64,000 bases of DNA, taken from NCBI RefSeq assembly GCF_024178165.1, contig NZ_JAMZIE010000001.1:434001-498000 (forward strand), read 5' to 3'. The notes under the pieces are model-generated. The model searched no databases and was not told where the DNA came from. It saw only the letters and a program-made list of their open reading frames with translations. Positions 59,482-64,000 of this stretch are shown piece by piece. The translations under genes were made by a program, and so were the position numbers. Positions within the stretch are counted from its first letter, which is position 1; every line of letters starts with the position of its first letter. The DNA is from Halohasta salina (GTDB lineage: Archaea; Halobacteriota; Halobacteria; Halobacteriales; Haloferacaceae).

Positions 59482-60549
59482 ATGACAGAACGAAACCTCA
59501 GCCGTCGTGACATGGTCAAAGGTGCTGCAACGCTTGGGGTCATCACGACCGCAGGCTGTACCGGCGGCGGCGGTGGCGATGGCGATGGAGACGGTGAGAG
59601 TTACCAGATCTCCATCGGTGGCACGTCATCGGGGAGTTCGACCCAGCAGGCCGGACAGGCGCTGGCCCGTGCGGCGAGCCAGCACAGCGACATCCTCGAC
59701 ATCTCGGTGCAGGTCACCGACGGCTGGACAGCGAACCTCTACGAGTTCGATGGCGGCAACATCTCCAGTATGGGTGTCGACAACAACTCGCTGTCGAAGG
59801 CGATGAACGAGGAGGGGCCGTTCGCGGAGGACCCCGTCGACTCGCTGCCGATGCAAGGGTTCGTGTTCACGAACCTCGAGATGCACTGGGTCGCGATGGA
59901 GGACTCGGGCATCGAGTCGACCGCCGATCTTCAGGACGGCGGCTACACGATCTACCCGATCCAGCCCGGCTTCGGGACCCGGCTGTTGACCGAGGAGATC
60001 ATCAAAGAGGCGGGGCTGTGGGAGAACAACGAGATCAACAACTCCAACACCAGCGACATTCCGGGCGCTGTCGAGGAAGGCCGGGTCGACGCGCTGTGTG
60101 TCTACGGGGCCAACGGCGCGGAGCTCTCCAGTTGGGTTCAGGAAGTCGACGTCCGCAGTGGTGGCAACCTCAACCTCATGGAGGTCGACCAGAACTTCGA
60201 GGACGCCATCGACGCGACGCCGGGCGCACTCAAGAAGACGCTCGAACCCTACGGCTGGGAACAGGACGTCACCGGCATCACCGACACGACTACCTCGTGG
60301 GTGCTGGCCGGTCAGTGGGCCTTCGGTCCGGACGTGCCCGCGGCCGCAACCGAGGAAGTCGCTCGGCTCTCGGCCGAACACGGCGATACGATCCGAGACG
60401 CCGACCCGACGGCCCTCGACCACTCGGGCGTCGACTCGATGACCGAGGCAGTCATCCCCGATCTGGAGGTCCACCCCGGTGTCGCCGACTACTGGGAGGC
60501 CAACGACGCCTGGAACGACGAGTGGACACGCGGCGAGACCAACGAGTAG
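59482..60549 (+). CDS. TAXI family TRAP transporter solute-binding lipoprotein
   Basis: A 355-residue periplasmic-type binding protein exported by the Tat route. The N-terminus has LSRRDMVKG (RR at residues 8-9), a hydrophobic segment and a lipobox TAGC with Cys26, followed by a Gly/Asp-rich linker. The mature protein begins YQISIGGTSSGSSTQQAGQA, the signature of TAXI-type receptors, which bind glutamate or other organic acids in other organisms. The permease follows 128 bases downstream. A TATA-like ATACTGAC element lies about 30-36 bases before the ATG. Confidence 0.9.
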   Translation: MTERNLSRRDMVKGAATLGVITTAGCTGGGGGDGDGDGESYQISIGGTSSGSSTQQAGQALARAASQHSDILDISVQVTDGWTANLYEFDGGNISSMGVDNNSLSKAMNEEGPFAEDPVDSLPMQGFVFTNLEMHWVAMEDSGIESTADLQDGGYTIYPIQPGFGTRLLTEEIIKEAGLWENNEINNSNTSDIPGAVEEGRVDALCVYGANGAELSSWVQEVDVRSGGNLNLMEVDQNFEDAIDATPGALKKTLEPYGWEQDVTGITDTTTSWVLAGQWAFGPDVPAAATEEVARLSAEHGDTIRDADPTALDHSGVDSMTEAVIPDLEVHPGVADYWEANDAWNDEWTRGETNE

Positions 60550-60677
60550 CGCGATTCCAGCGCTCCGAGGCGTAGCGACACACACGACCAACCTATATTT
60601 CAACCACACAGTATGCAAAGAGATACGTACCGGTCGAACGGGCAGCGTGACCTAATAGAAACACGGATCGACCAATT

Positions 60678-62792
60678 ATGAGTGATACAACCGACGAGTC
60701 GACTGAGACCGACACCGACATTGGGTTCGATACCGAACAGCCAGGGGATGCAGAGACGTTCTCGCTGCGGAACCTGCTGATCCTGTGTTCGCTCCCGTTC
60801 TGGGCGGTCATTATTTGGTACGCATGGGACCAGACGTGGGCACGTGCCTTCTACGGGGTGATTTTCCTCGGTGGGGTCCTCGAACTGTACGTCCTCTCGG
60901 AACTCATGGATATGGCGGGCGGCGGCCGCGGACACATCATCGAGGATTTGAAGAAGGCTTACGGCCCCGGGAATCGACTCCATGCCGGGCTGTTGACGTT
61001 TTCGGCGCTCGATGTGTTGGTGACGATCACCTACATCGCGACGAACTTCCAGGATCTGTACGTCTCCAACCTCGGCCGGGCAACCACCAACGAGTACATC
61101 ATGGCGATCGTGTTCACGTTCGTCATCATCTACCTGACGTGGCGATCCTTCGGTCTGACGTTCCTCTCGGTGATCTTCGTCGGCATTCTGTACGGCCGTT
61201 ACGGGGCGTTCGCACCGGGGGCGCTCTCACACGGCGGGCTCACGTGGGAGCGAATCCTGCGGACGCTCGTCATCAGCGTCGACGGCTTCTTCGGCTTCCT
61301 GACCCAGCTCGTCGCCGCGTGGATCGCGTTGTTCCTGCTATATGCGGGCTTCCTGAAGTCCTACGGGGCGTTCGACCTCATCATGCGGCTGGCGTTCCGG
61401 TCGGCCCGCTACATCGACTCGGGGATCGCCCAAACCGCGGTGCTGGCAAGCGCGGTTATCGGCTCGGTCAACGGCAGCCAGACCGCAAACGCCGGAATGA
61501 CCGGCTCGTTCACGATTCCGCTGATGAAACGCAACGGGATGAAACCCGAAACCGCCGGGGCAATCGAGGCGGTCGCCTCGACCTCCGGCCAAGTGCTGCC
61601 GCCGGTCATGGGCGCGGCAGCATTCATTATGGCGTCGCTCATTACGGGCGTCACCTACGCCGACGTGATCGTCGCAGGGCTGATCCCGGCGGCGATCCTC
61701 GTGGTGACGATCGCCATCGCGGTCCACTACGTCTCAGTGCCGCAGTTGGACGATGTCGACCCCGAGATCCTGATCCAGGACGCGATGCCGCGCAGCGAGT
61801 TCCTCACCGAGCTCGTCAAATACGGTCTGCCGCTTGCCATCCTCATCTACCTGCTGGGCATCGTCCAGGTCACCGTGATGACCGCCGCGCTGTACACGGC
61901 GGTCTCGATGGTTGCGACCGGGACGATCATCCCGATGCTGCAGTCGCTGACGGGCGTCCACGACGAGACGCCGGGCGAATCCGCCCTCCGGAGCGTCTGG
62001 GAGACGCTCAACGGGATGCGTGAAGGGGTTATCGTCCTCGCGCCGGTGACGATCATTCTGGCGGCGATCAACGGCGTCGTCGACATCCTCACCGCGACCG
62101 GCGTGCCGACCAAGATCTCGCTGACCCTGATGGATCTGTCGGGCGGTATCCTGCTGGTCGCGGCGATCTTGGCGATGATTATCTGTATCATCCTCGGGCT
62201 CGGCATGCCGACGACCGCCTCGTATACGATCGTCGCCTTACTGATCGCACCGACGCTGACCAACCAGTTCCTGCTGCCGCAGTTCGCGAGCCACTTCTTC
62301 GTGTTCTACGCGGCGATCCTCGCAGGGCTGACGCCGCCGATCGCGACCTGTGTGGCGGTGGCCTGCGGGATCGCGGGGGCGGACTTCTGGAAGAGCTGTC
62401 TGGAGGCGATCAAGATCTCCGCGCCGCTGTTCATCCTGCCGTTCGTCTTCGTCTACCATCCGGAAGTCGTCTCGGCGGAGTTCGGCACCCAGACGCTGGT
62501 CTCGGGATCGCTGGCGATGATCGGCGCGATCGCGGTGATCCACGGCATCAACTACCGCTTCGGCTTCGGCAAGGCGATCTCGCTCGGTGCCGGTGTCGCC
62601 TTCTTCGCCCTCGGGATCGTGACGATGGTCCACCCCTCGCGGCTCGTTCAGTTCGGGGCGTTCGCGGCCATCATCGCGATGTACGTCATCCAGACGATCA
62701 CTGGCAAACCGAACCCGGTTGCAAACGTTCGCAACCTCGTCGGTTCGTCCGGCGGGTCGACGACCCCATCGGTCGAGCCTGACACCGAGTAA
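60678..62792 (+). CDS. TRAP transporter fused permease (DctQ-DctM type)
   Basis: A 704-residue membrane protein in which the small (DctQ-like, 4-helix) and large (DctM-like, 12-helix) TRAP subunits are fused, as is usual for TAXI systems. The N-terminal ~170 residues give four helices. The large-subunit motifs are seen in NGSQTANAGMTGSFTIPLMKR (about residues 270-288) and IILGLGMPTTASYTIVALLIAP (about residue 504). Together with the upstream lipoprotein it forms a sodium-coupled organic acid importer. The substrate is not known. The C-terminal end is followed by a DJ-1 family gene. Confidence 0.93.
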   Translation: MSDTTDESTETDTDIGFDTEQPGDAETFSLRNLLILCSLPFWAVIIWYAWDQTWARAFYGVIFLGGVLELYVLSELMDMAGGGRGHIIEDLKKAYGPGNRLHAGLLTFSALDVLVTITYIATNFQDLYVSNLGRATTNEYIMAIVFTFVIIYLTWRSFGLTFLSVIFVGILYGRYGAFAPGALSHGGLTWERILRTLVISVDGFFGFLTQLVAAWIALFLLYAGFLKSYGAFDLIMRLAFRSARYIDSGIAQTAVLASAVIGSVNGSQTANAGMTGSFTIPLMKRNGMKPETAGAIEAVASTSGQVLPPVMGAAAFIMASLITGVTYADVIVAGLIPAAILVVTIAIAVHYVSVPQLDDVDPEILIQDAMPRSEFLTELVKYGLPLAILIYLLGIVQVTVMTAALYTAVSMVATGTIIPMLQSLTGVHDETPGESALRSVWETLNGMREGVIVLAPVTIILAAINGVVDILTATGVPTKISLTLMDLSGGILLVAAILAMIICIILGLGMPTTASYTIVALLIAPTLTNQFLLPQFASHFFVFYAAILAGLTPPIATCVAVACGIAGADFWKSCLEAIKISAPLFILPFVFVYHPEVVSAEFGTQTLVSGSLAMIGAIAVIHGINYRFGFGKAISLGAGVAFFALGIVTMVHPSRLVQFGAFAAIIAMYVIQTITGKPNPVANVRNLVGSSGGSTTPSVEPDTE

Positions 62793-62834
62793 CACCGGCG
62801 GAACCCTTTTTTCGACACCCAGCCGAGCACAGCC

Positions 62835-63431
62835 ATGCAGATCGCTATCGTCGTCTTCGACGGCGTCGACGAACTCGACGCCGTCGCCCCCTTCGAGGTC
62901 TTCGACAACGCCCGACAGGCTGGCGCGGATCTCGACGTGAGGCTCTGCACACTGGCGGCCGACGAGATTACAGCCAGCCACGGGCTCCGGATCGGCGTCG
63001 ACGACCGGCTGGATGACCTCGACCCCGACCTGCTGGTGGTGCCCGGCGGCCAGTGGGGAGCCCGCGGCGAGACCGGCGCGTGGGCCGAAGCCGAAGACGG
63101 CGATCTCCCCGAGGCGATCGCCCGGCTCCACGAGCGGGGCGTCGACCTCGCGGCGGTCTGTACCGGCGGGATGCTGCTGGCTCGCGCCGGGGTAACCGAC
63201 GGTCGAAGAGCGACTACGCACGCGAGCGCGCGAGATGAACTCGAAGCGTCCGGTGCCGAACTCGTCGACGCGCGGGTCGTCGACGACGGCGACGTCGTGA
63301 CCGCCGGCGGCGTCACCGCCGGGCTGGATCTCGCGTTTCACCTCGTCGGCCGGGAGTTCGGCGACGAAGTTGCCGCGACCGTGGCGACACGGATGGAGTA
63401 CGACCCGGTCGAGGCGGCGGTCTACCGGTAG
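62835..63431 (+). CDS. DJ-1/PfpI family protein
   Basis: A 198-residue protein of the class I glutamine amidotransferase-like superfamily. The nucleophile elbow LAAVCTGGMLLARAG (Cys about residue 106) is typical of the DJ-1/PfpI branch, and the glutamate equivalent lies in DGVDELDAVAPFEVF near the N-terminus. A late His is in the THASARDELEASG segment. Members include cysteine peptidases, chaperones and isonitrile hydratase-like enzymes. The role here is undetermined. It lies 42 bases after the TRAP permease and is probably cotranscribed with it. Confidence 0.88.
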   Translation: MQIAIVVFDGVDELDAVAPFEVFDNARQAGADLDVRLCTLAADEITASHGLRIGVDDRLDDLDPDLLVVPGGQWGARGETGAWAEAEDGDLPEAIARLHERGVDLAAVCTGGMLLARAGVTDGRRATTHASARDELEASGAELVDARVVDDGDVVTAGGVTAGLDLAFHLVGREFGDEVAATVATRMEYDPVEAAVYR

Positions 63432-63450
63432 CGAGCCGCCGCTGTCGGCC

Positions 63451-64000
63451 TCACGGCTCGGGAGCCGTATCGATGATCCCCTGTTCGTCGGACTGTCGGC
63501 CGCGCTCCTCGGAGACGGTGTACTCGACTTCGACGCGGAGCGGCTCGCCGATTCGGTCGGTGAGGGCCGTATAGATGTCGTCGGTGAGCGCCGAGTTCGG
63601 ACTGGACTGCTGACTACTGACGGTGACGACGATACGGTCGACCGACCGCACCGGGTAGTCGTCGTCGAGGACGACCGCGATCTCGTCGGCCTCGTAGCCG
63701 TCGTACTGCGGATCTTCGAGCACCGCCGCGACGGCTTGCTCCGCGCTGGCTTCCATCTCGGTCGTCCGGAACTCCAACAGCGTGACGCTCGCCAGTGGGG
63801 CTGCCAACACCAGCAGGCCGACGCCGAAGATCGTCGCGTAGGTCAGCGTCGACCGGCGTGTGGGCGAGACCTCGAACAGCCCCTGCGGGCGGTAACCCGC
63901 GACCCACAGCGTCACCAGTGCGGCGGCGTTGATCGACAGCAGGTTAACCACGACCAGCGTGAACGCCCCGAGTGTCGCCCCGTCCATCCCCCACGCGGCG
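63451..64000 (-). CDS. DUF389 (TIGR00341) membrane protein, C-terminal part
   Basis: The last 182 residues of a membrane protein whose start lies beyond the window (the frame remains open at base 64000; an ATG at 63987 is internal to the family). The visible helices GATLGAFTLVVVNLLSINAAAL and LTYATIFGVGLLVLAAPLAS match the DUF389 core. A soluble C-terminal domain (about 100 residues) with charged strands follows and ends DTAPEP. The function of DUF389 proteins is unknown; they are common in haloarchaea. Confidence 0.75.
   Translation of the reverse strand, partial: AAWGMDGATLGAFTLVVVNLLSINAAALVTLWVAGYRPQGLFEVSPTRRSTLTYATIFGVGLLVLAAPLASVTLLEFRTTEMEASAEQAVAAVLEDPQYDGYEADEIAVVLDDDYPVRSVDRIVVTVSSQQSSPNSALTDDIYTALTDRIGEPLRVEVEYTVSEERGRQSDEQGIIDTAPEP

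Noticed and set aside
1-64000. CRISPR arrays, insertion sequences, rRNA and tRNA genes
   Set aside because: No spaced direct repeats, transposase motifs or conserved RNA signatures were seen on either strand; a tRNA-scan and IS search would be needed to exclude degenerate copies.

Overview
This window comes from the chromosome of a halophilic archaeon (class Halobacteria). The predicted proteins are very acidic, coding GC is high, several genes start with GTG, many start codons sit about 27-30 bases after a TATA-like element with almost no leader, and the gene set is haloarchaeal (ABCE1/RLI, Get3-like ATPase, PIN-ATPase-KH fusion, KDG kinase, TAXI-type TRAP transporter, Tat lipoproteins). I cannot place it to genus.

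Region by region. 0-3.4 kb: tail of a membrane protein, the ribosome-recycling factor RLI/ABCE1, an ORF-free stretch that looks like an RNA gene, a small membrane protein and an AbrB-VapC type toxin-antitoxin pair. 3.5-10.4 kb: mismatch-repair block (mutS, a DUF4397 lipoprotein, a NUDIX hydrolase, mutL). 10.4-17.3 kb: CapA-like protein, 2-keto-3-deoxygluconate kinase, a phosphoesterase, a Get3/ArsA ATPase with a coupled small partner, a CobW-type metal GTPase and several small hypotheticals. 17.3-24.6 kb: CstA peptide/pyruvate-type carrier, pgk and gap (glycolysis/gluconeogenesis), Hsp20, serS and a lipoprotein. 24.7-34.4 kb: dihydroorotase, lipoate ligase family protein, CBS protein, M29 aminopeptidase, citrate synthase, PIN-ATPase-KH protein, a TylF-like methyltransferase and a GNAT enzyme. 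34.6-45.8 kb: M20 and M32 peptidases, class V aminotransferase, a protease-like membrane protein, YchF, a bactofilin-like protein, RNase H-like exonuclease, a YedK/HMCES protein, a redoxin/glutaredoxin pair and an FKBP.

46.0-53.6 kb is the most distinctive operon: a NuoF-like iron-sulfur protein, a NuoG/HoxU-like iron-sulfur protein, a formate-dehydrogenase-type molybdoenzyme, a DUF1641 protein and a second molybdoenzyme, all on one strand and mostly with overlapping or near-touching stop and start codons. The NuoF-like subunit appears to have lost the residues for flavin and NADH and the ligands of its N-terminal 2Fe-2S cluster, while keeping its 4Fe-4S site, so NAD(P) is unlikely to be the electron partner.

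53.6-58.8 kb is a lower-GC, decayed stretch. It holds a Xer-like tyrosine recombinase with a coupled DUF5805-like protein, a dif-like palindromic site directly upstream of that pair, a multiply frameshifted BtpA-family pseudogene, a DUF3784 protein, an intact MFS carrier and a fragment of another. 58.9-64.0 kb: a universal stress protein, a TAXI TRAP transporter (binding protein plus fused permease), a DJ-1/PfpI protein and the 3' part of a DUF389 membrane protein cut by the window edge. I saw no rRNA, tRNA, CRISPR array or intact insertion sequence.
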